Shown in pieces: positions 25,520 to 34,033 of a stretch of DNA of 64,000 nucleotides. The translations under genes were made by a program, and so were the position numbers. The notes under the pieces were generated by a model. The model made no database searches, was not told where the DNA came from, and was given only the letters and a program-made list of their open reading frames with translations. Each line of letters starts with the position of its first letter. Positions within the stretch are counted from its first letter, which is position 1. Origin of the DNA: Ruminococcaceae bacterium UBA6845 (lineage in GTDB: Bacteria; Bacillota; Clostridia; Oscillospirales; Acutalibacteraceae); assembly GCA_002449395.1 (NCBI GenBank), contig DKDP01000048.1, positions 26,549-90,548 on the forward strand, read 5' to 3'.

Positions 25520-26890
25520 TTATCTGTTGTCGATCTTGTAGATCGCATAAGCGAGGAACTGTCCGTTGACGAAATCACAGCCGTTTGTGATGATGAAATC
25601 CTTATATGCCTTTACATACATACCCTCGGACATTGTGCCGGGATGGGATTCCTTTGTCGGGTGTGTAAAGCTCGTTGTTCTCGGAGCACCGCTGCTGGAT
25701 ACGTGAACCATTGTAGCGGTCGTTCCGTCGTAATCGGAAATGTTAAGGTCGGGATTATAACATTCCATTGCATATGTCCAATGAGAGTGGCCGTTGAAGA
25801 ATACAACATTATGGTACTTCTCAAGGAGCTTTCTGAAACGTCTTTCGTCCTTGTTGCCCTTAAAATACGGAATCGTATAGAAGAGACCCCAGTCGTTGTA
25901 AATATTGCCCTCTCCGAGGAACGGATTGCCCTTCGGGGCGTCAAGGAATGTGTGGAAATAGAGATAAACTCTCTTGTCCTTATACTTTTCGAGCATTGCC
26001 TCAAGCCAATCCTGCTGTTCGTCCGTTACAAGCTGAACAAATGGAACATAAGCGTCCTTAACCTGGCTGAAGAAGATGAATACATCGCCGTTTGTCTCTT
26101 TGCCCGAGTAAACGAAATCGTAGCCGTTATCCGCGACATCAAGAACGCCTGCGGGCTTGTTGTCGGAGAATACGCCGACATTGACATTCGCTTTCCAGCC
26201 CTCGTAATCAAACTTGTCTCTGCAATCGTGGTTACCCTTGCAGGAGAACACGTTGAAGTCGTGCTGATCGTTGTACTTGTGGAACGATTCATATGAGGAG
26301 GTTTCGCCCTCATATGAAAGGTCGCCCGAAACGCCAACGATTGAAACGCCCATATCGTCAAGGAAGTTGAGCGCCTGCGGATAGGATGTATCCGACCAGT
26401 CGTTGCCCTCATCGTCAAAATATCTGCCGAAATGGACATCGCTCAAAGTACCGAAGCTGTAAGTCATATCGCCGTAATCGGGGATATTTTCCTCCGGGAT
26501 CTTGTCCGTATCAAGAAGCTGATCCTGATAATAGAGAAGAATTGTCTCGGCGCCATCGGGGATTGCAAGGAAAGAATTGGTTTCCTTTTCGCCTGTGCCC
26601 TTTTTAACATCTACCTGAGCGAACCAGCTATAAGGAATAACCTTGCCGCTCGGTGAGCTTGTTGTGAGCTTATTGCCCTGAGCGTCGCCCCAATAAAGCT
26701 CGTATGTTGCGTCAAAGTTTGCCTTGACGATCGCCGTGCCCTCTGCTGAACCTGCCTCTTCGTTTTCAAAAACAAAGTTGGCATTCGCCTTGATTCCGTC
26801 CGACGGAATCGGAACGGGTGCGATTATTCCTGCGGAAATGAGAGCCGAAAGAATGAGAGCAATCAGTTTTTGCATAAAATTGACTATCAT
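25520..26890 (-). CDS. Secreted calcineurin-type metallophosphoesterase 2
   Basis: A 456-residue exported protein. Signal peptide (LIALILSALISAGIIAPVP), an N-terminal beta-sandwich of about 100 residues (purple-acid-phosphatase-like fibronectin fold by position), then the phosphatase domain: TLSDVHFG, VSGDLSYEG, CKGNHDCRD, YLYFHTF and FFNGHSHW. ATG at 26890 with GGAGGAA; six extra upstream codons cover that site. Unlike phosphoesterases 1 and 3 it ends without an amphipathic tail (AYAIYKIDNR). It acts outside the cell on an unknown phosphoester. Confidence 0.9.
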   Translation of the reverse strand: MIVNFMQKLIALILSALISAGIIAPVPIPSDGIKANANFVFENEEAGSAEGTAIVKANFDATYELYWGDAQGNKLTTSSPSGKVIPYSWFAQVDVKKGTGEKETNSFLAIPDGAETILLYYQDQLLDTDKIPEENIPDYGDMTYSFGTLSDVHFGRYFDDEGNDWSDTSYPQALNFLDDMGVSIVGVSGDLSYEGETSSYESFHKYNDQHDFNVFSCKGNHDCRDKFDYEGWKANVNVGVFSDNKPAGVLDVADNGYDFVYSGKETNGDVFIFFSQVKDAYVPFVQLVTDEQQDWLEAMLEKYKDKRVYLYFHTFLDAPKGNPFLGEGNIYNDWGLFYTIPYFKGNKDERRFRKLLEKYHNVVFFNGHSHWTYAMECYNPDLNISDYDGTTATMVHVSSSGAPRTTSFTHPTKESHPGTMSEGMYVKAYKDFIITNGCDFVNGQFLAYAIYKIDNR

Positions 26891-27021
26891 ATTTTTCCTC
26901 CGAATCAAAAAATTTTGTGTATCCGTTGATACCGATGATATTATAACATTTTTATATAAAGGAAATCAATACCTTCTTGACATTTGTGATATAATTGTAT
27001 ACAAAAAAAGGAGGTATCGTT

Positions 27022-27540
27022 ATGAAAGACTTCTATGATATTATAAAAGGACGCAGAAGCGTCAGAGCTTACAAGAGTGATGGTGTTCCGTCCGACAAGC
27101 TCGAAAGAATACTTGAGGCGGGCACATATGCGCCGACAGGCAGGGGTAAGCAGTCGCCGCAGATAATCGCCGTTACCGATAAGAAATACAGAGACAAAAT
27201 TTCAAAGCTCAATGCGGCGATAATGGGCACGGACAGCGACCCTTATTACGGCGCTCCGGTTATAGTTCTCGTTCTTGCCGACGGCAATGCCAACACCTTT
27301 GTTGAGGACGGAAGCTGTGTGCTTGAAAATCTTATGCTTGCCGCATATGCTGAGGGACTCGGCTCGGTATGGGTTCACCGTGAGCGTGAAATCTTTGACA
27401 GCGAAGAGGGCAAAGCTCTGCTCCGTGAATGGGGTCTTCCCGAAACACTCCGGGGCGTCGGTTCAATTGCACTCGGCTATCCTGACGCCGATCCGAGAGA
27501 GGCTCTCCCCCGCAAAAATGATTATATAAGGTATATCTGA
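27022..27540 (+). CDS. Nitroreductase family protein
   Basis: A 172-residue FMN-dependent oxidoreductase. RRSVRAYKSD near the start binds FMN phosphate, followed by LEAGTYAPTGRGKQSPQ, the flavin-facing segment, and LGSVWVH plus GVGSIALGYP near the end. Small single-domain type, probably homodimeric. AAAGGAGG before ATG at 27022; the open frame extends to 26995, but those codons encode the ribosome binding site. Substrate unknown; often nitro compounds or quinones in vitro. Stands alone. Confidence 0.9.
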   Translation: MKDFYDIIKGRRSVRAYKSDGVPSDKLERILEAGTYAPTGRGKQSPQIIAVTDKKYRDKISKLNAAIMGTDSDPYYGAPVIVLVLADGNANTFVEDGSCVLENLMLAAYAEGLGSVWVHREREIFDSEEGKALLREWGLPETLRGVGSIALGYPDADPREALPRKNDYIRYI

Positions 27541-27722
27541 TTTTTACGGCAGAATGATTACAATTTGTAACTTTTTGTAACTTTTTAAAAATTTGGTATA
27601 ACTGCACTATATATTGGATTTCAGAAGAGATAATATGTTTAAATTGTGCAATAATAAAGCAATGGCAGCTTGCGATAAAGTCGAATTTTATCCTTTTTTT
27701 GGCAAAAAATCAGAGTTCCGAT

Positions 27723-27751
27723 TTGACAATTGTAACTAATTATGGTATACT
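27723..27751 (+). promoter_or_regulatory. Promoter of the papain-like/Big2 gene
   Basis: TTGACA (27723-27728), 17 bp, TATACT (27746-27751). Between 27541 and 27722 I see only AT-rich sequence with a repeated GTAACTTTTT. Confidence 0.75.
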
Positions 27752-27795
27752 CCTGCCCGTTGTGTGAAAAATAACCGACAGGAGTTAAACTTTTT

Positions 27796-28698
27796 ATGAA
27801 AAAGCTTATCAAGAAAATAGTGCCTTTCCTTATGGCAGTTGCACTGATCTTCACGATCGCCGCTGTCGACAAGGTAAATGCTAAAGATTATAATTGTACA
27901 AATCCGAAACTTCAGCAGCTTATCAACGAATGGGACGGAGTTTACTGGACGGGTTCTTTCAGATCGGCTACAACCTGCAAGGGATTTGCCGATATGATGT
28001 TCAACGAGCTTTACGGAAACGGCGGCGTTGGCGCTTACAATTTGGGCGCATACAGCTACTACGTTCCGTCGCCCCGTGCGGCAGTCGAAATTGCAAGACT
28101 CAGCTCTGCGGGTTACAGCGATTTTTACAACATTATGCACAAGGCTGTTTCCGGCGACTATATTCAGTGGGCAACCGCATATTCACAGCACTCGTCAATC
28201 TTCCTTTCCTGCGACGAAAACGGATTCTATGTTTTTGACAGCAACTATGTTGAGCCCTATCTTTGCACGGTTCACTACATCACATATGAATATATCACCG
28301 ATGTAACCTACGGCGTATCGCTTTACAGATCGACCTCGAGCTCCGCATACAAGAAAGCCGCAAAGAAAAAGGCGGCGGCAAAGAAGAAAGCAAAGGTTAT
28401 CCCGTTTGAGTTCACCGAAAAGAGCGTTGAGCTTTCATATATGGAAACATATGAGGCTTCACTGACCGGCGGCAAAAAGGTTGTAAGCTGGACATCATCC
28501 GATGATCACGTTGCGGTCGTCAGCAACACCGGAATGATTGAGGGTGTTTCAGGTGGAACGGCTGTCATCACGGCAATCAATTCCGAGGGAAAATCGACTC
28601 AGATGACTGTAAAGGTTAAAGACACCTCGGTCAAGAGAGTCATCGGCGCCCTGCTTGACGGATTCCAGTCGATTGATATGAGCGAATTTATAGACTGA
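27796..28698 (+). CDS. Secreted papain-like domain plus Big2 domain protein
   Basis: A 300-residue exported protein. Signal peptide (KIVPFLMAVALIFTIAAVDKVNA). Residues about 35-185 look like an NlpC/P60- or amidase-type cysteine-hydrolase domain: Cys in TTCKGFADMMFNELYG, His in YSQHSSIFLS, and an Asp/Asn in YVFDSNYV, the Cys-His-polar order of that fold. A Lys/Ala-rich linker (KKAAKKKAAAKKKAK) precedes a bacterial Ig-like Big2 domain (about 210-280: SWTSSDDHVAVVSNTGMIEG, GTAVITA). The activity is inferred from motif order only. It may act on peptidoglycan or a peptide. Confidence 0.7.
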   Translation: MKKLIKKIVPFLMAVALIFTIAAVDKVNAKDYNCTNPKLQQLINEWDGVYWTGSFRSATTCKGFADMMFNELYGNGGVGAYNLGAYSYYVPSPRAAVEIARLSSAGYSDFYNIMHKAVSGDYIQWATAYSQHSSIFLSCDENGFYVFDSNYVEPYLCTVHYITYEYITDVTYGVSLYRSTSSSAYKKAAKKKAAAKKKAKVIPFEFTEKSVELSYMETYEASLTGGKKVVSWTSSDDHVAVVSNTGMIEGVSGGTAVITAINSEGKSTQMTVKVKDTSVKRVIGALLDGFQSIDMSEFID

Positions 28699-28700
28699 TA

Positions 28701-28735
28701 AAAAGATCTGCACGCAAAATGCAGATCTTTTTCTT
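28701..28735. terminator. Bidirectional terminator
   Basis: AAAAAGATCTGC, loop, GCAGATCTTTTTC, between the convergent Big2 and acetyltransferase genes. Confidence 0.88.
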
Positions 28736-29330
28736 ATATTCTTCTGTCCTTATAATAAAACTCTTCATCGTGTTTGCCGATTTCCCGCAATACACGGCAC
28801 GGATTTCCGACCGCAACAACATTTGCCGGAATATCCTTTGTTACGATTGAGCCCGCGCCGATTGCAGAGTTATCTCCGATCGTTATTCCGGGAAGTATAA
28901 CCGCTCCTGCGCCGATCCAAACATTTCTGCCGATGTGAACGTCAATGTTATACTGCATTGCCTTTTCACGTAGCGACGGGAGTATCGGATGACCTGCGGT
29001 TGCAATAGTTACATTCGGACCGATCATTGTTTTGTCGCCGATATAAATATTTCCGTCATCAACCAGCGTGAGATTGAAATTGGCATAAACATCACTGCCG
29101 AGATGAACATGTGCGCCGCCCCAATTCGCATAGTAAGGCGGCTGAATAAACGTGCCCTCGCCGACCTCGGCAAAAGATAGCTTCAAAAGCTCCGTCAAAC
29201 GTTCGTCATCCCCGAGACCGAGCGTGTTATACTCTTTCATATGTTGAACACAGGTTGCCTGAACCTCCAGAATTTCTTTATCCATACCGTCAAAAAGCAA
29301 TCCTTTGTCTTTTTTCTCTCTTTCTGTCAT
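28734..29330 (-). CDS. Maltose/galactoside O-acetyltransferase family protein
   Basis: A 198-residue trimeric left-handed beta-helix acetyltransferase of the Maa/LacA/NodL type. The N-terminal helical cap (MTEREKKDKGLLFDGMD...) is followed by hexapeptide repeats and the family motif PPYYANWGGAHVHLG, with the catalytic His in TAGHPI. It transfers acetyl from acetyl-CoA to a sugar hydroxyl in the cytoplasm. AAGGAGG precedes the ATG. Single gene. Confidence 0.92.
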   Translation of the reverse strand: MTEREKKDKGLLFDGMDKEILEVQATCVQHMKEYNTLGLGDDERLTELLKLSFAEVGEGTFIQPPYYANWGGAHVHLGSDVYANFNLTLVDDGNIYIGDKTMIGPNVTIATAGHPILPSLREKAMQYNIDVHIGRNVWIGAGAVILPGITIGDNSAIGAGSIVTKDIPANVVAVGNPCRVLREIGKHDEEFYYKDRRI

Positions 29331-29449
29331 AATCCTTGCCTCCTTGTTTTTTAGTATATCAAATCATAAAAAAGCGGTCAAGGGTTTGTTGACAGACAAA
29401 ATAAAAAGAGGTAAAATATAAATGAAATTTCAGGACAGGAGGAATTTTT

Positions 29450-29782
29450 ATGACAGAAAAAGTAATTGCAGAGGTTAAGGCGCTTATCGCCGCACCATCG
29501 TGCTGTCCCGAGGCAAAAGCCGCAGCAGAGAGCTGGCTTGCCGCAGTCGGAACAGATAACGAAGCAGAAGAGACAAAAAAGCTCATTGCCGAGCTTGAGG
29601 AGGACATTGAGCCGATCGATGATCTTATCGCTTTTGCAAGCTCGCCCAAGTGCAAGGAGTTTTTCGGAGACAATGCTGAGGGATTCCTCTCCCACGCAAA
29701 GGAACTCAAAGCATCGGGTGCAAAATACTGCGACTGCCCGGCTTGTGCAGCCTGCGCAAATATTCTTGAGCTTCTGAAATAA
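29450..29782 (+). CDS. Small acidic protein with CxCPxCxxC motif
   Basis: A 110-residue, mostly helical acidic protein (MTEKVIAEVKALIAAPSCCPEAKA...). Near the C-terminus it has YCDCPACAACANIL, a four-Cys cluster fit to bind zinc or iron-sulfur, plus a Cys-Cys pair at residues 18-19 and a Cys near 68. From memory, similar clostridial proteins carry the label heat-shock protein without evidence, which I do not adopt. AGGAGGA before the ATG, own terminator. Confidence 0.75.
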   Translation: MTEKVIAEVKALIAAPSCCPEAKAAAESWLAAVGTDNEAEETKKLIAELEEDIEPIDDLIAFASSPKCKEFFGDNAEGFLSHAKELKASGAKYCDCPACAACANILELLK

Positions 29783-29796
29783 ATCTAAACATAAAC

Positions 29797-29830
29797 AGGA
29801 CGAAAATCTTAATGATCTTCGTCCTGCTTT
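29797..29830. terminator. Bidirectional terminator
   Basis: AGGACGAA-AATC...GATC-TTCGTCCT followed by GCTTTTTATTTTTT, between convergent genes. Confidence 0.8.
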
Positions 29831-30523
29831 TTATTTTTTCTTAAGAAAATCTATACCGAAAACCCTGTGAATCGGTTTTGTGATTTTTGATTTCATTCTC
29901 TGCGACTTCGACATCCAGCTTCCCGAATACCAGTGAATCGAAACGGTGTTTTCGGTCTTGCTCATTATTCCCGTATTACTTCCGTAGGGGTTCATATAAT
30001 CACTCGGAAGAATCAAAGCGTCGGCAACGATCTGCATTTTTCCGTCGAGCTTCAATCCGTAACGCAGGAGAGCGTCTGTATTCAGGCGCGGGCAAGTGAC
30101 CGTACCGCTTTTTCCGTCAAGATACGGTTCATATTCCTTGAGCATTGCAGTAATTGCTTTGCCATGTGCAACCGATCCGAATCCCTCGCCTGTATTTACA
30201 TATTCTCGGTTTTCCATACCGAAAAACGCTTCGTTTTCAAGCAGGAAGTCAATATTTTTTATCAGCTCCACGTCGGTATCGAAATAAACTCCGCCGTTTT
30301 CCTCGATAATTGCAAGGCGTGCATAATCACTGAGGAAAGCATACTTTTTCTCCTCGGCACACATTTTGGTATAGCCTGTTGAATTGACATCATAGTTGCT
30401 TTCGTTCCACTCAACAATTTCATAATCGGGGCAAAACTTTTTCCAGCTTGCTATACATTTTTTTACCGACTTCGGCTTTTCTCCGCCGCCGAACCAGCAA
30501 TAGTGAATCTTTTTCGGAATCAT
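29831..30523 (-). CDS. Glycosyltransferase with DXD motif (GT32/OCH1-like)
   Basis: A 230-residue enzyme beginning MIPKKIHYCWFGGGEKP, the opening of the sugar-binding DXD family, with the metal-binding FDTDVELI segment (about residue 87) and YARLAIIEENGGVYFDTD around it. It transfers a hexose to a surface glycan precursor. The reading frame stays open to 30643, through the tRNA terminator, but GAGGTGAT six bases before 30523 and the family N-terminus fix the start. It lies directly downstream of tRNA-Val. Confidence 0.9.
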   Translation of the reverse strand: MIPKKIHYCWFGGGEKPKSVKKCIASWKKFCPDYEIVEWNESNYDVNSTGYTKMCAEEKKYAFLSDYARLAIIEENGGVYFDTDVELIKNIDFLLENEAFFGMENREYVNTGEGFGSVAHGKAITAMLKEYEPYLDGKSGTVTCPRLNTDALLRYGLKLDGKMQIVADALILPSDYMNPYGSNTGIMSKTENTVSIHWYSGSWMSKSQRMKSKITKPIHRVFGIDFLKKK

Positions 30524-30567
30524 CGGATCACCTCTTCGGATTTCATCGTAAAACGGTTCAGTTGAAA

Positions 30568-30598
30568 AAAGTCCCGTTCCGAGGAACAGGACTTTTTC
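30568..30598 (-). terminator. Terminator after tRNA-Val
   Basis: On the minus strand AGTCCTGTTCC-TC-GGAACGGGACT then TTTTTTC, immediately 3' of the tRNA. Confidence 0.85.
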
Positions 30599-30675
30599 TG
30601 GTGAGGATGAATGGATTTGAACCATCGACCCCTTGCATGTCAAGCAAGTACTCTAACCAACTGAGCTACACCCTC
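30599..30675 (-). tRNA. tRNA-Val (GAC)
   Basis: 77 nt with encoded CCA. Acceptor GAGGGUG pairs with CAUCCUC; the D-arm AGCUCAGUUGGUUAGAGU, anticodon loop UUGACAU (anticodon GAC, reading GUC/GUU) and T-arm GGUUCAAAUCC are all present. Its terminator follows directly. Confidence 0.97.
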
Positions 30676-30828
30676 AAAGCAGAGATATTCTATCATACTT
30701 TTTCCTTTTTGTAAAGTGTTTTATAAAAAGAAGTTAAATCATTTTCTCTTTTCCCTTGAAATATGGTTAGTTATAGGTTATACTCTTATTTGGCAATCGT
30801 GCCTCAAGGGAATACGAAAGGAGAAATA

Positions 30829-31704
30829 ATGTATTACATTATAATGGATCTTGAATGGAATAACGCCTACGTTCACAAGACTAAAAGTTTTATGAACGAG
30901 ATCATAGAGGTCGGTGCGGTTATGCTTGATGAAGAGCTGAACAGCATCGGCGAATTTTCCTGTTTCGTCAAATCAAGAATCGGTAAGAAGATTCGCAGCA
31001 ACATAAAAAAGCTGACTCATATTACCAACGACGATATGCGCAGCGGCGAACCCTTTGAAACCGTTATGCAGAAATTTGAAGACTGGATCGGCGGCAGAGA
31101 AAACGTTATTCTCACATGGGGCAACAGCGACATTCGTGTCATAATAGAGAATTTTCATATGCTTACGGGACGTAAGACCGTCCCATTCCTAAGTAACTAC
31201 ACCGATGTTCAGCGCTATTTTCAGATTAAAAAAGGAATCCCGACGGAAAAACAGCTCGGTCTTTTCAATGCGGCAGAGGAGGTCGGAATGGATCCCGACA
31301 GCTTCTCTCATCACAGAGCTTTGGACGACAGCCTGCTGACTGCGGAATGTTTCAGAAGAGTATATGCAGAGGATTTTGCCGAATACATTCAGCGCTGTGA
31401 CGATGCCTTTTATGAAAGGCTTTTCTTCAAGCCCTACGCAATTTCCAATATCAACAGTCCGCTTGTTGACAGGAGCTTGCTTAACTACACCTGCGAGGAC
31501 TGCGGCGTGAGAGGAAAAATTATAAAGAGGTGGCGCTACTCAAATCAGTATTTCAGATCGGTTTATGAGTGCCCGAACTGTGGGAAGAAAGTCCGAGTCG
31601 CCGTGCGATTCAAAAAATATTATGATCGGCTGGATACGAGAAAAACCGTTTCACTCATCAAAGACGAGGAAAATCCGGCACCTATACAAAATGGCCTTGA
31701 ATAA
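30829..31704 (+). CDS. DEDDh 3'-5' exonuclease domain protein with zinc ribbon
   Basis: A 291-residue protein. The N-terminal exonuclease fold has its acidic residues in IMDLEWN (residues 5-11), LTWGNSDIRVI, and HHRALDDSLL near 160, i.e. the DEDDh set. The C-terminal third carries a CxxC...CxxC zinc ribbon (TCEDCG and ECPNCGKK), which would grip nucleic acid. Relatives are called KapD/exonuclease-like, with unproven substrates, probably RNA or DNA ends. ATG at 30829 with AAAGGAGA; the longer frame to 30763 has no ribosome binding site. Confidence 0.85.
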   Translation: MYYIIMDLEWNNAYVHKTKSFMNEIIEVGAVMLDEELNSIGEFSCFVKSRIGKKIRSNIKKLTHITNDDMRSGEPFETVMQKFEDWIGGRENVILTWGNSDIRVIIENFHMLTGRKTVPFLSNYTDVQRYFQIKKGIPTEKQLGLFNAAEEVGMDPDSFSHHRALDDSLLTAECFRRVYAEDFAEYIQRCDDAFYERLFFKPYAISNINSPLVDRSLLNYTCEDCGVRGKIIKRWRYSNQYFRSVYECPNCGKKVRVAVRFKKYYDRLDTRKTVSLIKDEENPAPIQNGLE

Positions 31705-31723
31705 TCTTTTCAAGGCTTATTTT
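31691..31723 (+). terminator. Terminator overlapping the exonuclease stop
   Basis: GGCCTTGAA...TTCAAGGCTTATTTTTTT; the left arm includes the last codons. Confidence 0.8.
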
Positions 31724-31765
31724 TTTGTGTAAACCGTAAAATGTGAACTTTTTTTGAATAATTGA

Positions 31766-31794
31766 TTGACAAATGCCTGTTTTCGTTATAGAAT
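31766..31794 (+). promoter_or_regulatory. Promoter of pyrR-uraA
   Basis: TTGACA (31766-31771), 17 bp, TAGAAT (31789-31794). Confidence 0.7.
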
Positions 31795-31799
31795 AAATC

Positions 31800-31922
31800 G
31801 AACTCTTTAAGAGCGGTACAGTGATGCCGACAAGATTTTACATAAAGCAGAGCAAGGTCTGTATATATCCTTATGTAATTTTGTGTCTTGTCGCACTGTG
31901 CGACAGGACATTTTCTTTTTTC
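31800..31922 (+). promoter_or_regulatory. PyrR-type attenuator leader
   Basis: The leader can form a terminator TGTC-TT-GTCGCAC-T-GTGCGAC-AGG-ACA followed by TTTTCTTTTTT (about 31886-31920). An upstream segment GACAAGATTTTACATAA (31829-31845) can instead pair with TTATGTAATTTTGTGTCTTGTC (about 31871-31892), sequestering the terminator's left arm. Two exclusive structures ahead of pyrR are the classic arrangement where PyrR-UMP favours termination. I do not see a strict match to the PyrR-binding loop consensus. Confidence 0.75.
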
Positions 31923-31934
31923 GGAGGTTCTGTT

Positions 31935-32465
31935 ATGAACAAGAAGATTATGGACGAGGCGGCTCTCGGAAGAGCCGTAATGCGAATCTCACACGAAATA
32001 ATCGAGAAAAACAAGGGAACGGAAAATATTGTACTTGTCGGTATCAAGCGCAGAGGCATATACCTCGGTCAGATGATACACGACAATATAATGAAAATCG
32101 AGGGCGTTGACATTCCGTTTCAGACCCTTGACATTCATTTTTACCGTGACGACCTGACAAAGGAGAGCGACGCTCCGGTTTATAACGCCGAGAACAGCGA
32201 GTTTGAGGTTACGGATAAAAAAATCATCCTCGTTGACGATGTTATTTATACCGGCAGAACGGTTCGTGCGGCGATTGAGGCGATTTTCACAATGGGCAGA
32301 CCGTCACAGATACAGCTTGCCGTACTCATCGACAGAGGTCACCGTGAGCTCCCGTTCAAGGCGGATTACATCGGCAAGAGCATCCCGACCTCGAGAAACG
32401 AGACGGTATCGGTTAAGGTCGACTGTATCGACGGAGAAACAGGCGTTGACCTGATCACAGATTGA
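31935..32465 (+). CDS. pyrR: Bifunctional pyr operon regulator / uracil phosphoribosyltransferase
   Basis: A 176-residue PyrR. The PRPP loop LVDDVIYTGRTVRAA (about residues 99-113) and flanking IVLVGIKRRGIYLG and IGKSIPTSRNETVSV segments are canonical. It senses UMP, binds pyr mRNA leaders and has weak UPRTase activity. ATG at 31935 with CGGAGG upstream; the open frame reaches 31821, but through the attenuator. uraA follows 54 bases later on the same transcript. Confidence 0.96.
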   Translation: MNKKIMDEAALGRAVMRISHEIIEKNKGTENIVLVGIKRRGIYLGQMIHDNIMKIEGVDIPFQTLDIHFYRDDLTKESDAPVYNAENSEFEVTDKKIILVDDVIYTGRTVRAAIEAIFTMGRPSQIQLAVLIDRGHRELPFKADYIGKSIPTSRNETVSVKVDCIDGETGVDLITD

Positions 32466-32519
32466 GGCTTTAAACACGGATGTGTTTGAAATAATGGAAA
32501 AATAACGGAGGTATATCAA

Positions 32520-33908
32520 ATGAAACTAACTTACAATGTCAGTGACAAACCGAAATTCGGTCAGCTTATCGTTTTCGGTTTCCAGCAGGTCCTTGCAATT
32601 CTTGCGGCAACAATCGCAGTTCCGACAATCATCGGTAACGGAATGTCGCAGTCGGCGGCCCTTTTCGGAGCGGGTGTCGGCACAATCGTTTATCTTCTCT
32701 TCACAAAGTTTAAGAGCCCTGTTTTCCTCGGTTCGTCTTTCGCATTCATCGGTTCAATGCTTGCAGCTTTTGCGGGTGCAATCTCCGAGGCTGCCGGCCA
32801 TTTCGGACTTATCATCGGTGCGGCTTTCGCAGGACTTGTTTACGTCGTTATCGCAATCGCAGTAAAGATTGCCGGCGTTAAATGGATCAACAAACTTATG
32901 CCTGCCGTTGTTATCGGACCCACAGTTTCAATCATCGGCTTGTCTCTCGCAGGCAACGCAGTCGGCGACCTCACACTCGGTAAGGTTATGACCGAGGTTA
33001 CAACTCAGACAGTTGAAAACGGCAAGATCGTAGACGTTGTTTCTTCCATATCAACCGCAAGCCCCTATGTTGCGCTTATCTGCGGACTTGTAACTCTCTT
33101 TACGGTTATCATCTGCTCTGTTTACGGCAAGAAGATGACAAAGCTCATTCCGTTCATCATCGGTATTCTTGCGGGTTACGTTGCTGCGGCGATCTTCACC
33201 GTAATCGGTCTTAAAACAGACAACACCGCTCTTCAGGTTATTGATTTCTCGGTTTTCCACGATCTCAAGATCTTCTCCGTTCCCGATTTCACATTCCTCA
33301 AGGCGGCTCAGGGCGCTAAAGAAATCGACGCCTCATATCTTGCAACCGTTGCTGTTGCATATGTTCCCGTTGCATTCGTTGTATTCGCAGAGCACATCGC
33401 AGACCACAAAAACCTCTCCTCAATCATTGAAAAGGATCTTCTTGAGGAGCCCGGTCTTCACAGAACTCTCCTCGGTGACGGCGTTGGTTCAATGTTCGGC
33501 GCAATCTTCGGCGGCTGCCCGAACACAACATACGGCGAGTCGGTCGGCTGCGTAGCTATCACCGGAAACGCTTCGGTTGTAACAATCCTCACCACAGCGA
33601 TTATGTGTATGGTAATCTCCTTCTTCGGACCGTTCGTAACATTCCTTGCAAGTATTCCGAACTGCGTAATGGGCGGCGTTTGCATCACGCTCTACGGCTT
33701 CATCGCAGTCAGCGGACTTAAGATGATCCAGCAGGTTGACCTCGACGACAATAAGAACCTCTTCGTTGTTGCGGTTATCCTCATCTGCGGCATCGGCGGA
33801 CTTACCGTAAACTTCGGCAAGGTTACTCTTACATCCATCGCTTGCGCACTTATCCTTGGCATCATCACAAACGTGGTTCTTTCAAAGAAAAACAGCAAGG
33901 AAGCATAA
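32520..33908 (+). CDS. uraA: Uracil permease (NCS2 family)
   Basis: A 462-residue membrane transporter with about 14 helices, importing uracil with protons. Family motifs: FGFQQVLAILAATIAVPTIIG at the start, VVFAEHIADHKNL in helix 8 (substrate-binding Glu) and GGCPNTTYGESVG in helix 10. GGAGG before the ATG. Downstream of pyrR and the attenuator, so uptake is linked to pyrimidine state. A terminator follows. Confidence 0.95.
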   Translation: MKLTYNVSDKPKFGQLIVFGFQQVLAILAATIAVPTIIGNGMSQSAALFGAGVGTIVYLLFTKFKSPVFLGSSFAFIGSMLAAFAGAISEAAGHFGLIIGAAFAGLVYVVIAIAVKIAGVKWINKLMPAVVIGPTVSIIGLSLAGNAVGDLTLGKVMTEVTTQTVENGKIVDVVSSISTASPYVALICGLVTLFTVIICSVYGKKMTKLIPFIIGILAGYVAAAIFTVIGLKTDNTALQVIDFSVFHDLKIFSVPDFTFLKAAQGAKEIDASYLATVAVAYVPVAFVVFAEHIADHKNLSSIIEKDLLEEPGLHRTLLGDGVGSMFGAIFGGCPNTTYGESVGCVAITGNASVVTILTTAIMCMVISFFGPFVTFLASIPNCVMGGVCITLYGFIAVSGLKMIQQVDLDDNKNLFVVAVILICGIGGLTVNFGKVTLTSIACALILGIITNVVLSKKNSKEA

Positions 33909-33927
33909 GTCAGATCAAACAGTAACA

Positions 33928-33960
33928 AAATCCCACTCGTAAATCGGGTGGGATTTTTTA
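33928..33960 (+). terminator. Terminator of pyrR-uraA
   Basis: AAATCCCAC, loop, GGTGGGATTTTTT (the stem CCCAC/GTGGG with flanking A/T). Confidence 0.88.
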
Positions 33961-33985
33961 TGCCTGCATTTATGTTTGTAATACA

Positions 33986-34021
33986 AAAAAGCTCTCAGGA
34001 AAATTTCCTGAGAGCTTAATT
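33986..34021 (-). terminator. Terminator of rplJ-rplL
   Basis: On the minus strand AAGCTCTCAGGAAA-TTTTCCTGAGAGCTT then TTTTG. Confidence 0.88.
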
Positions 34022-34033
34022 ATTAAGTTAAAC

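Noticed and set aside
27634..27738. A 34-codon frame starting MFKLCNNKAMAACDK before the Big2 gene
   Set aside because: It runs through the -35 box of the next gene, has a poor ribosome binding site and no repeat of the pattern elsewhere.
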